From positions 87,211,056-87,275,055 of the forward strand of contig CM049310.1 of NCBI GenBank assembly GCA_026874595.1: 64,000 nucleotides of DNA, read 5' to 3'. Both the position numbers and the translations under genes were made by a program. Below, piece after piece: positions 24,001-35,085 of this stretch. Source of the DNA: Sipunculus nudus (Eukaryota > Annelida > Sipuncula > Golfingiida > Sipunculidae). Within the stretch, counting starts at the first letter, position 1; each line of letters starts with the position of its first letter. The notes beneath the pieces were generated by a model. That model was not told the origin of the DNA. It made no database searches and saw only the letters and a program-made list of their open reading frames with translations.

Positions 24001-27000
24001 GGGCTGCGTGATAAAAAGACAAGTATACCCGCACCATTTCTTGCCATTAAACAACCAAGATCCCAACCTAGTCCAGTAAGTCCTCCAGCTAGAACGTATA
24101 TGGCATCTCCCCTGAAAAGTTCCCTTTCTTCTGCTTCAACATGATCGTCCACAGCATTAAGGTTGTCAATATCTACTACATTCAGGGAACTGCTGTGCTT
24201 CTGTGTATCTTTTGAGACACTGTTGATGATTACCTCAGGCATAGCAGGTAGCTTAATGTTTTTCATTCCTTTTAACCATTTGAAGAAAGCAGGTGCCGCC
24301 TTCAGCAGAAAAGATGGGGCAAATATATTTGTTGTGCTTACACTTCTCACTTCATGTCCCGTGAACCTCATATAACCTGTGAGATTTTTTTCGACGCTTT
24401 CTTCCAATATGAGCAGGGAAAGATGCTCTGGAACGTCGAGTTTTCTAACCGATGAGGTGATAATGATCAGTGCATTCTGAGCTAGCCATGACGATTTTAG
24501 CAATGTTTGTGCCGTTGTCGTCTCAAACCGGGTCCCTAGATGCCGTTTTAATAAAGTAATAAGGAGTTTTTCCAAAACAGATGCATCATTTGAATCCTGC
24601 AGAAGTAATACATGTTTATAACGCCCCTCTTTGACAACCTGTAGTAGATGATACACAATGTAGAGCTTCGGTAAGATGAGTTCTGAACCTTGAGGAATTT
24701 CTCGAAGCTGAACGATGCACCCACGCGGAACATTTATTAAAGACTGGCATGTGACTGGATACAAAGTTGCGACATCTCCAGCGCGCAAAAGAGCATTCCC
24801 TTTTGTTTCTCTTCCTATGACAGAGAGGGTTATGACTGGATGCTTTCCTAAACTGGTAAGTGTCTGAATGCTTGAACAATGTTGTTCTTCATGAACAGTT
24901 ACTGGATATTCATAAGAAGCTGGAATAACTGCCTTTTTCACTTTTATATTAACAACTGGGATGTCTGAACATTTTGCAGGCATATCCTCTTGTAATACGA
25001 GGAAAGGGTCCTTCAAAATGTCCGTGGAAGCCGAACAAAGAAGGACATTGGTTGACTGATCAAAACGTTGCTTTCTTCGCAGTTGACACTTCACTGGTTC
25101 TCTTATCTGAGATATTTGGTTAACGAATAGTCGGCCTTTACGCACTGCCCATTCAGGGAATTTTGGTATCTGCTTCTGCGCTACTTTTGTAACAGCTGAC
25201 AGGTCTGTCTCGTCCATGGACCCAACATCTATCAAATACAAGTTCTTGTACATCATTTCCCACAATACGGACCTTGCAAAAGCCCATATAGGCTCTGAAG
25301 ACAAGGAATTGGTGGCATTAGCATGAGCATCATTATCTGAAATAAATTGACTACAACATGTGACCACAAACAGGGGAACGTCTAGTTGCATGCCTTGTAG
25401 ACCTTTAAGAAGATCACCAAACACTGTACATTTGTTTATGACCTCGGTGTGTACTGTGTTGCTTTTTTCTTCGGGACAGAAGTCTCTCGGCGAGAAAACG
25501 ACGATTATGCGCCATAATGACTGTTCATCTGGTCTGATTTTTCTTCCAATGGCTTTGAACAATCCTTGATTCTCTGTTGACAAGGGCAGCAATTCCGTAC
25601 ATCTATGTTCCAGTAGCTGTTTGAGCGATTTCCCGGAACCTTGAACATCTTCCAGAATCAGATATTTCAGATGTCCGTTTTCAGGATAAATGCTGGATCC
25701 TATTATTTCTTCCCATGTGAGCTCGAACTTCAGTCGCTGCTGGTTGGATTCGCTAGATATACTCACCAACCGTATCGTCTCACAGATGAATACGATAGTA
25801 CCATCTTTGTTGCATATAGCTCCACTCAGCAGGGCATCGGAGCGAGTTTTCTTTTTTAACTTCAAATACACAGTCATTTCCTTTTCAAATGGTCCCAGTA
25901 TTTTACATCCCTCCATAGCTACAGGTACCATGAGATTTGACTTGATGTCATTGACCAAGATAACAACGCTCTGATTCATTGCGTCTAAGACAGCCGGATG
26001 AGCAAAGGTTTTTCGTGTCACAGCGAGCACACTCTCCGGTAAACGAAGTTCAGTCATGCACTCGTTTGCAGAGTATCTTCCTGCCATGATTAATCTTAAC
26101 TGGTCCCCATAGCTGAACTGGCCACCACGAAGTATATTGTATATTTCCTCAGAACTGATGCTGTTCGTACAAGAGTTCCTGAGGGTCTCAAAGCTCAAGT
26201 GCGAAATGCCAGAGGGATGATGCATCGTGTCAGCTGTCATATAAGCACACTGCTCTCCTTGGGCCTCCACCACCAAGTTCAACATTTTATTTCCTTTCTC
26301 CTTTTTAACGAATAGTTGTTTTTTTACCGCTTGCGGAAACCGTGATCCTCTTCTGTAAATAAACTGAAACACGAAGTCTGTCTAGGGGTATGTTACCCTC
26401 AAACGCACCCATAACAGCAGCAGTGGCTATTTCCACGTGGGTTGCTCCAGGTACTACGATTGAATCTCCGAGTCTATGATCATAAACAAATGGAGTCGTT
26501 TCCTTGCTTATCCATACCCTAGCAGATATTCTAGAATCAGTAAGCGGTGTCACGAAGGGATGTCCATTCCTTAATTCGTGCTCCCCCTCTTGCGTCTTCC
26601 GGATCCAGGCCTCTGGTTGGTAGTATAATTGTTTTGGAGCAAAGGCCAACTGTGGGCTTTCCTTGATAAACTTACAGCCACTAGCGCTGTGGTAAGCTGC
26701 CCAATCAATCATCATTCCATGACAATACAACTGACAAAGCCCTTGTTGTAGACATAACATCTCTGATCCAGGTTTCATGGACGGGATATGTTTGAATCGT
26801 ATATCCGAGAGATTGTCTTTTATATTTGCTGACAATGCAGGCCTTGGACCTATTTCTATGATGATATTTGCTTTTTCCCAATGTATGGCTTCCTGAATAG
26901 CCTTTCCAAATTTCACTGTTTTTCGCATGTTTTGTTCCCAGTATGAAGCGGTCCTGAAGTCACCTTCATTTGCAGATTTACCTGTGACTGAGGAGATCAA

Positions 27001-30000
27001 ATTGTAGTTTGCTGTTCCTCCACATATGTTCTGCAGGCATCGTCTGTATTCTTCGAGGACGGGGTCCACATGGTGGCTATGAAATGCTGTATTGACCGAG
27101 AGTTCTCTTAGGAATATATCTGTGGACTGGGTATTTTCAAGCTCCTTCTGAATTTCATCAACGGATTTTGAGTCACCAGAAAGAGTGAAAGATTTTGCGC
27201 TGTTTTCAGCTGCGATTTCTACACGTTCACCAAACCTAAGATTCCGTATATTTTCTAACTCATAGTTTCCTACGACAAGCATCTTTCCGCCAGTCACCTT
27301 TGACAAGAGCCGCCCGCGATGAAAAATGATTCTTACAGCTTCCTCAATTTTTAAAACTCCCGCGACATGTGCCGCTGCCACTTCCCCCACTGAATGACCC
27401 AGCACAGCATTCGGGTTGACACCCCAGTGGTTCCACATAGTGGCTAATGCAACCTGACATGCAAATAGCATAGGCTGGGCTCTTGCTGGATCGGTAATGT
27501 TCTCTTTTTGTCGAATCGCTTCAACCAGCGACCAGGTATCATATTTTAAGAGCTCTTTATCGATTTCTTTAATTTTGTTTGCAAAAATGGGCTCTGTTTG
27601 CATCAACTCTGCACACATTCCCTGCCAACTTGTACCCATTCCGTTAAACACAAAGACCGTGTGTATTTCCTTGTCCTGGTTCCAACTGATGTTGTGAGTA
27701 GTCAATTGCTTCAGTACATGAATCGCATCCTCCGTCGATTTCACCGTGAAAGCGGTCCTGTACTTATATGCGTGTTGTCGTGCGGTGGTCGTGTATGAAA
27801 TGTCAGCGATACTGTTGTCTTCCTGGCAGCAGGCCAGTCTCTCAGCGTAGGACTGGGCAGATTTTACCAAAAGGTCTTGCTTAGGGGCAGAAAACAGTAT
27901 GATCTCATTTTTCCGTTGCCAGGGTACCTGTGATGGGTCCTTTGGGTCATTTTGAGGTGCTATGTACTCTTTTAAAACAGCATGAGCATTGGTTCCGCCA
28001 TAGCCGAAGGAATTCACAGCAGCCAGCTTGTGTTTATCTGTCCAGTCCGTTACCACAGCCGGCACATGTAGATGCAGTACAGTGGTGTTGATTTTTGGGT
28101 TCAATTGTTCTGAAAACAATGATGGGACGATCTTACCATGCTTCATCATCAGCAGAACCTTAATGACAGAGGCTATGCCGGCCGCTGACTCTGTGTGTCC
28201 CAGATTTGTCTTGACGGAACCTACTGGACACGGGCCATGGCAGGCTGCTGCTCTGGCAAGACCAATCACGTGACCGATACTTGTTGCCTCAATTGGATCC
28301 CCAACAGGTGTGCCTGTACCTAACAAGTATAAAAACGATCAAATGTAAAATATAATTAATGTGTCATGGAAAAAGGTGATCTTACAATAGAAATGAATGC
28401 TTGTTTTGCACTGGGAATATATAAACATTAAGGACAGGACAAACGAGAAAACTAAAAGCATAAATGTTGAAGTACCGCAAAGAAATCGCGGTGTGATGCC
28501 AGTGACCCTCGAGGGCTGAGTTCAAGAGATCTTGAAATGAACAGATTGAGCAAAACTAGCATTTCCATCGAACATTTTTATAGCTTAATTTATTCGACCG
28601 TGCTACTTACCGTGCTACCCGATTTATTAGTCTACAAAAACAGTTTATTTTCTTGTCAAATCTTAATTAATTCCTAAGGAAATATATTTACCATGTGCTT
28701 CGAAGTATTGAATATCTTTCGGATGCACATTGTATCTGTCATAAACCTGATGAAACAAAGCTTTCTGTTGCTCGCCAGATGGAGCTGTGATCGGAGATGT
28801 TGTCCGGCCATCTTGATTAACACCTGTTCCGATTGTTGCCCAGATATGGTCCTTGTCCTTGAGTGCCTGAAGGGCAAATGCAAATATTTATGTAAATCAA
28901 AATATCCCCTTAGTGGGGAGGTTACAATAAACTATTGGATTCTTTCCAATAAGTAGTGAAAGTATTATCAATTTCTTTTGCTTGTATCAAATCTCTTTAA
29001 ACTAATTGGATATCCCTTCGAAATCAGTTGGGGAAATTTAGTTTTGAAAGAGACAGACCGACAGATAGACAACGCGTGAACATAGCATATTATGAACTAT
29101 ATTTGAAATGCTGAATAATCTAAACAACAAATGGCCTGTGTAGCTAAATGGAGCCAGTAATATATCTAATTGCATCCTGCGAGTGTATAGCCGTGTACAA
29201 TAATTGTATGTACCTGCCCTAGTGATTTCAGAACAAGTACACCACATCCTTCACCGCGGGCGTATCCGTCTGCTTGAGCAGAAAACGCTTGACTTTGTCC
29301 AGTCGGAGACAACATTCGCGCTTTGGAGAGGGTGATGAACATGTCTGGTGACAGGAGACAGTTAACTCCACCGCAAATAGCCATGGAACATTCACCTGTA
29401 AAAATCACATTCAAGTTTTGGTCATCTTTAAATTAAAAAAAAAGGTTTGATCTAAGTGAATATAGATTAGCTAGGTTAATAATTGTGAATAAATCTCGGG
29501 TGGGCACGGGTAACGTGATTCTAAAGTGCTGAATAATGTGTTGTCCAAGGTTCTCCATTTTGTTTGATTAAGAACAAAGCCTGTCGTATCTCTCTGTAGT
29601 TTATATATCGTTTGATAATTTTGAGGGCCTGAAACACTTAGCAGATGAAATGGGTTAACTTCTCAAACCAATGATCCCCGCAAGTCAATACATATCATAT
29701 ACTTTTAAATACTAGCTCACTACGTATTCACTATTTTGCTCTTGAAAAACAGATTATTTCATTCCACATACGACAGATGGCGCTACAAGATCCCCTACTG
29801 CACTACATTCGTAGTTTCTGGTGATTGCGCTGGGATAGCCCATCCCAAAATTGTTAAAATTAGCTCGAAGTTACGGGAAATATGAAAATCTAATCCCATC
29901 AATAAGCACTTGTCACCATTCCTATCAATTCGAGACCACAAACGTGTAGATCAACGTCAATCATTGCATAGATATAGATTATACATATCATATAACATAT

Positions 30001-33000
30001 CATACACCTATAATATATAAAGTGGAATTGTGCATGGAAACGATTAAACGTATTATTTAGTATTGATCATTAATATTATTATTTTTATTATGATTATTTT
30101 TATTATTATCATTATTATTATCATTATTATTATTATTAGTATTGTTATTATTATTATAGCCAATTATAAAGCGCTCATCGAGCGAACTGCTCACAAGCGC
30201 CAATACAATAAAATTGTAATAATAAGAGTTTTGGTGTGAGGAGTTCCGACGGGTTGGCCGGTGCAAGATCATGTAGCACTTTTTATAAAAATAGAGCAAC
30301 CTTTAACTTTATTTTATGTGATACGGGGAACCAATGAAGCTCTTGGAGCACATGGGTAACGTGTGCTACTCTTTTCATACCCGTCACAAGTCGAGCTTCT
30401 GTGTTTTGCATTCGCTGAAGGCGTTCAAGGAGATTACTCGGGAGATCGCACAAAAGACGAGGTCAAAACGAGATAAAAAATAAATGCATGGACAAGGCGT
30501 CCTAAAGAAACTTTTTAATTTGATAAATGCACTGGAGCTAGGGGTGTGCACCCTTACATTTCTATTCTCATGGTGGATTCAAAAATGACTCCCAGGTCAT
30601 GTACCTGCTGGCTAGATCAGATGGTAGAGTCTCCTAGCTGCAGAGTGACTGGATTTGACAGAGCTGCAGATGATATAATCAGAACCTTTGTCTTGTCATC
30701 ATTTAGAGAAAATGTGATGACATCCCGTTCTTCACAGAACCACTCCGGAATGGTGGTCATAGCTATTTTTGTAGAATTTACTTGTATTATTAATGATCCT
30801 TTGGCAAAGATTAAAATAACCTATATAACTCACCGCTCTGTATGGCTTGTACGGCCAGATGTACAGCGACCAGAGAAGAGGAGCAGGCGGTGTTGAGGGA
30901 TATAGACGGACCCAGCAGGTTGAACAAGTAGGAGAGCCGGGCAGAGAGCACGCTGAAGTCTCCTCCTGTCGCACTGTAGGCGTCGGCATTGTCCAGGTCC
31001 TTGTTCAGGACACCGTTATAATCACTGTTCATTGCACCTGAAAAACGTATTACTTCAGCACATGTTAATAATGTTATTTTGAAGTATTACCAGCTTGCTT
31101 GTATTTATCATGTAATAATGAATGAGAAAAGGGAACCAATATGACCATGAATGACGTTTCTTTCTTTTCCGCTGAAAACTTTTTATTGGTAATTTTTAAT
31201 TAAACAGAAGTTCTTTAACGCTACAGAAAATAATTGCTGGGTTCTTACTATCTCTGCAAAATGGCAGTAACTTTTTTGTGAAACAGATGCTTTAGCTTAT
31301 AAGTTTTATAAACAAAATGATTCTAATGTAATAACGAAATATTCAGTGCTCCTGATGCTGGCTATTCTGATGGGAGTGCAACCCCTTTTATTTTACAAAG
31401 AAAAGATCGCATATCAATGGTTTCAGCACAAGTAGTCGATCGTCCTAAGGCTTGTAATTGCATATCGTTTGAAACACTCGGGTTTCGATGAAATTAGGGA
31501 AATCTAAAGAAATAATTTTAACAATCATAATGACGGGATATCAATGTATTTTATGGCAAATTTAATGCGGGTAAAGGTATTCCCTTCCTGTTTTCATCTT
31601 CATTAATAATAACAATAATAATGATAATAATAAATATATGGTACATGAGGAGGACCCCACTACTCCCTGGTGCTTTTAAAAGCACTTTTGCAAAAAGTGT
31701 CTTTATTAAGAATATAGGCGATATGAATATTGAGACATTTATTCTGGTAGCCAGCCAATAACACCGTTAAAACGGCAGTGTAACATGTATTAAAACCTGC
31801 ACCAAAATCCTCTCGGATGGGTTATCTTTCTATAAATAACAACACCTTAACACCTTTCTGTTAACATATATTAACCTTACATAAATGTATGTTCTTCTGG
31901 GGGCATAAAACGTATAAACAATTAATGCCAATGTCCATAATTTTAGTAATATTTAATTGTTTATTTACATATCACTTTCAGATAGGTTATATAAAACGTA
32001 AAACTCGGTGAACAAAAATGTTTACTTTCGCTACAATTTGTTGATAATTTAAGGCGGCAATATTAACGGATTTGCTGATTCAATGGATTTCCTTTGAAGA
32101 ATTCTTTGTTAAAATATTTCAAGACTGCTTCTGCTATCGAGATGGAACTGGATTGATGTGAGTAATCTTAAGAGTTAGAGTATCGGAATGACTGGAACCT
32201 AAAATAAGTTGAGACGCTGACTACCTAATGAGTGGCTACTGAATTGTGAAATCCCGGCGCGAGCCTACCTATATACACTCCAGTGTCAGTACCGTTGACG
32301 TCATCACGTGTTATCCCTGCGTTTTCCAAAGCTCGGTAAGTGCATTCAACCAGCCAGCGCTGCTGAGGGTCCATCTTGGCCGCTTCTACGTCACTAACTC
32401 CAAAGAACTGGTTGTCCCAGTAGTCAAATCTAATTAAAAAAAAGTTTATTATGTGCGATATGATAATCATAGAACTGTCACATGAGAATGTATAAGCTTA
32501 GTTTTTTCTCTGTATATTTTACAATATACCGATCTAAGACAGCGTCACATGTACATGTATATAATAAATGTGTGCTTTACATATTGTTATATAGTAGTAA
32601 TTTAACTTTTGACTGAATGTCTGCTATTTAACAAATAAAAAATAAATTATTCCAGCATATCAGTTACAGCTACAGAATATTTATGTTCGACATGTTAAAA
32701 TATAGTTGAGACTCGCCAACGTTATTTATGTAGAATGTTGACTCTCTAAACCATTGTTTGGTATTCTCGTTAAGCATGTAATGCATGTTATTAATCAAAT
32801 ACAGAGCCCCTGACATTCGTAATACTGTCCGTCAATTAAAGTTCATATCACTGCCCATACAGCGGCTCAGTCCAGCACTCAGTGACACAACGCCCATAAA
32901 TTAAATCGACAAGCAGCGCTGGGCGTGTGACGTTCGTCACTGTTACGCAAAGCTGGGAATGAACCCGAAAACAAAGTAGGACTGTTGAAGGTTTTTCCCT

Positions 33001-33779
33001 TGAGCACTTCATGAAAGCAGAGTGACTCTACACGATTGGCTGTGTTGTAACCATGCGTGTCCATTATACAACAATATTATGAGCCTGTTGGGTATTCCAT
33101 TCGTACTGGGTTTCAGACAGGGCCACTTCGGACCAATACGAAAACAATATGGAACGAGCCGGTTCAAGAAGAAATAACCTTAACCGTCTTGTGCCAATAA
33201 AGGTATTTATGTTTAGAGGGACATAATCAGGAGCAATATTATACCTATTCTTTCACAGTATCAGTTCAGTCTTGCTTTAGACAAAAGTTAATTAGCAAAG
33301 CCACCCTACCACACAGTCCCAGTACCTCGTATACGGCTGTTTATAGCCTTGTTATGGGTTTGCGTGTTGGTAAACACAGTCCACGTGTGTCTGTTTACCA
33401 TAACAAGGCCGTTTGACCAGGGGTCCGATATATGAATTTACAGGCGGTGTTTCAGCCAGCGGAAACTTGAATTACATTTTTGTAGTTAAGTCAGTCAGGG
33501 TAACTCCTGATTGACGTATTGTGGCCAGGCGATGCACGCGCTGCGTTTATGTTGACACTTTTGATCGCGCCCGGTCCACTGTTTTTAACACACGTTTACA
33601 GGAGTAAGCAAACGGTTTCAGGGCAATATTTTGGCAGGTACAAAAGATAAGAATATATTTTTTATGTTAACTCAACATGCTTTTATAGGTGATCGGGCCC
33701 CTTTAAACTGACAGGGTATAATCAAGGATTCTATGCAACTTCACTTGAATATTATGAATGAATTGTGCATGAAAATATG

Positions 33780-33836
<57 letters not shown>

Positions 33837-34436
33837 AATATTACGGATATATAAAAGAACATTTACAAAATGGTATATAGTCGTGATATAAGTGATCGGT
33901 AAAATTCAAATATTCACTCATAGGCATTAATGTTGTTTTTCAGTCTGAGACCGGACATAATTTTAAACTTTAGAACTGCTTAAATCCAGAATTACAGTTG
34001 GACTGTTTTCATTTACAACTGCACATTACATTTTAACGTACATGGGTCCACTGCAAACTGTACATGATTTAGAAAAGACAAAGAATTATTACACTACTAA
34101 AAAAACTTTCATGTCTGCATTAATTTAAGCGGTCTACAATAAATGGAAAACATCATGCCCCACTGTCGTTGGGGGTGATCGTAGGATTTCTCTGTATTTG
34201 CTGGGTTTTACTCACTTTTCGATGAGCCCCGCTTTTCTGACGTAGGTCTTGCCCGGGGCATCCGGGTCCTCGCTGTAGAACGCCTGGAGGTTCCATCGTT
34301 CAGGAGGGATTTCGCTCACACGGTTTTCTCCGTTTTTCAGCAGTTCCCAATAATCCTGGAGGTTTTCGACTCCTTTAAACTTGCAGGCAACGCCTACAAT
34401 GGCTATTGCATGTTCGCTGTCCAAGGAATGGGTCAT
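20705..34436 (-). CDS. Animal type I polyketide synthase, KS-AT-DH-KR-ACP with C-terminal PH-like domain (8 coding exons)
   Basis: Coding exons on the minus strand: 34436-34216, 32429-32269, 31037-30834, 29395-29214, 28866-28692, 28319-22841, 22405-22247, 21021-20705. All introns are GT-AG and junction phases agree. The product, about 2298 residues, should iteratively condense malonyl-type units in the cytosol; its product is unknown. KS: TACSSS Cys179, His314 (EAHGTGTP), His356 (NLGHTE). AT: GHSVGE Ser624 and 'TAFHSHH', which suggests malonyl rather than methylmalonyl. DH: His929 and D1093/Q1097. Then a KR-like structural part and an eroded ER-like segment; an active-looking KR (GGLTGLG 1726-1732, Ser1857, Tyr1870, Asn1874); ACP Ser2054 in GLDSM. 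No thioesterase or methyltransferase motif seen. The spliced length is 1 nt over a multiple of three because of the indel at 26319-26325. Confidence 0.85.
22247..22405 (-). CDS. PKS exon 7: first half of a PH-like domain
   Basis: A 159-nt exon between TTTTTTTCAG and a GTCAGT donor, phase 1 in and out, matching exons 6 and 8. It encodes strand-like segments: 'RSKTVLLQLKKDYKHCFLQW' followed by 'AIKKLPIRDIF', which fit the early strands of a pleckstrin-homology fold (curved sheet, then a 'g.i.L.dI' strand). Confidence 0.7.
22841..28319 (-). CDS. PKS exon 6 (5.5 kb): KS end, AT, DH, ER-like remnant, KR, ACP
   Basis: One large exon encodes about 1826 residues. Order with rough residues of the full protein: end of KS to 430, AT 536-830, DH from 900 (frameshift near 980), an acyl-carrier-free middle containing a KR-structural-like 'IWAFARSVLWE' (about 1325), an ER-like stretch 1413-1583, KR 1720-1913, ACP about 2013-2080, then a charged linker. 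The exon ends AAAG|GTAATT at 22841. If that intron is retained, a stop follows after four codons (22829-22827), so an alternative product ending after the ACP is possible. Confidence 0.9.
26319..26325 (-). other. Apparent +1 frameshift in an A7 run inside the PKS DH domain
   Basis: Upstream of this run the dehydratase reads in one frame ('DHRLGDSIVVPGATHVEI' to 'VSASGKK') and hits TAA at 26307-26305. Downstream the protein continues without interruption in the next frame ('KGNKMLNLVVEAQGEQ' and on for about 1160 residues). The genome has one base more than continuous reading needs, and a seven-A homopolymer (T7 on the + strand) sits exactly in the overlap. Likely an assembly or sequencing indel; a null allele, a micro-intron or recoding are alternatives. 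Confidence 0.75.
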
Positions 34437-34446
34437 CTTGGCTGAT
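28692..34446 (-). CDS. PKS exons 1-5: ketosynthase N-terminal two thirds
   Basis: Five short exons spread over 5.7 kb build the condensing domain. Exon 1 starts after TGATTATTTCAG, with 10 nt of 5' UTR (34446-34437) before ATG, so at least one non-coding exon lies upstream. It reads through 'IAIVGVACKF' and 'IPPERW'. Exon 2 has 'MDPQQRWLVECTYRALENAG'; exon 3 carries the active-site Cys179 in 'LNTACSSSLVAVH'; exon 4 has 'GGVNCLLSPD' and 'ADGYARGEGCGV'; exon 5 has 'GVNQDGRT' and ends with His314. The join between exons 5 and 6 restores 'EAHGTGTPVGDP'. All catalytic residues are present. Confidence 0.9.
28870..29213 (-). other. PKS intron 4 and neighbouring short introns
   Basis: Intron 4 (29213-28867) and intron 5 (28691-28320) hold no recognised element; both have canonical GT-AG ends. 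Confidence 0.6.
30060..30160. repeat. (ATT)n-rich microsatellite in PKS intron 3
   Basis: Imperfect TTA/ATT trinucleotides with occasional C, abutting the 3' side of the LINE remnant in the same intron. Confidence 0.9.
30165..30770 (-). mobile_element. LINE reverse-transcriptase remnant in PKS intron 3
   Basis: On the minus strand, with many stops and frame changes, the sequence shows the end of a non-LTR polymerase: 'NDDKTKVLIISSAAL', 'VHDLGVIFES', 'LVHAFI', then 'EARLVTG', 'LQELHWFPVSH' and 'VLHDLAPANPSELLTP'. It has the same orientation as the host gene and its 3' end runs into the (ATT)n tract. Clearly dead; Jockey/CR1-type by motif order. Confidence 0.7.
31038..32268 (-). other. PKS intron 2
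   Basis: About 1.2 kb. A short (AAT)n stretch lies at 31605-31635; nothing else recognised. Confidence 0.6.
32430..34215 (-). other. PKS intron 1, with an inverted repeat and a (TA)n tract
   Basis: About 1.8 kb. It holds an inverted repeat with perfect 12-bp arms GCCTTGTTATGG (33346-33357) and CCATAACAAGGC (33398-33409), with a second complementary pair (GGTAAACA/TGTTTACC) inside. It also holds a (TA)n microsatellite at 33783-33830. No exon seen. Confidence 0.65.
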
Positions 34447-35053
34447 CTGAAATAATCATAAATCTGTGCATATATAATTGGGCTCCTAGCATATTAAGGC
34501 TAAATGTCAAGATATTAATCGGTTTGAAAATTTTATTATAAACACTGACCGTCATATTGTACACATGGAACTACATGGCATTTTCTTATGTAAATACTCA
34601 ACTGATCCTTGTCTTTTGCCATAATGGTACTGCAGATACGGGCACTAAATTTACATAAAAAAATCTTACTTAAAGGGATTTTTATATTTGGTTCTTAAGA
34701 ATATTATATGGCGTTAGCATCTAGATAGGAAACAACAAATTTATTTATTTTTTTTAATATAAGGTTTTTAAAAAATACAAACACTAGGTTCCCTTACCAT
34801 AGGAATTATTTCAAACCTAGGTCTGACGGTTTGTCGTTATACCCGCTGAAATGGAACGAATGGTTGGCTCATATTTTAGAAGCCTTTTGAGTGAATGATA
34901 TATAAATGTATACACGCCGGCTCGACGTGTACGTATTGTGTAAAGCCAAGTGAATTATTATGAATCACGTTAGGTTTTACGAGCCGTGGGTCATGATTGA
35001 CACGCACGTGATTGACATATCCCTATTGAAACAAGCTCTAGCACTCGCGTAAC

Positions 35054-35085
<32 letters not shown>

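Noticed and set aside
26305-28326. Two separate genes (KS/AT protein and DH/KR/ACP protein) instead of one PKS
   Set aside because: The downstream part has no start or promoter of its own, the DH domain is cut in its middle, and removing one base from A7 restores continuity.
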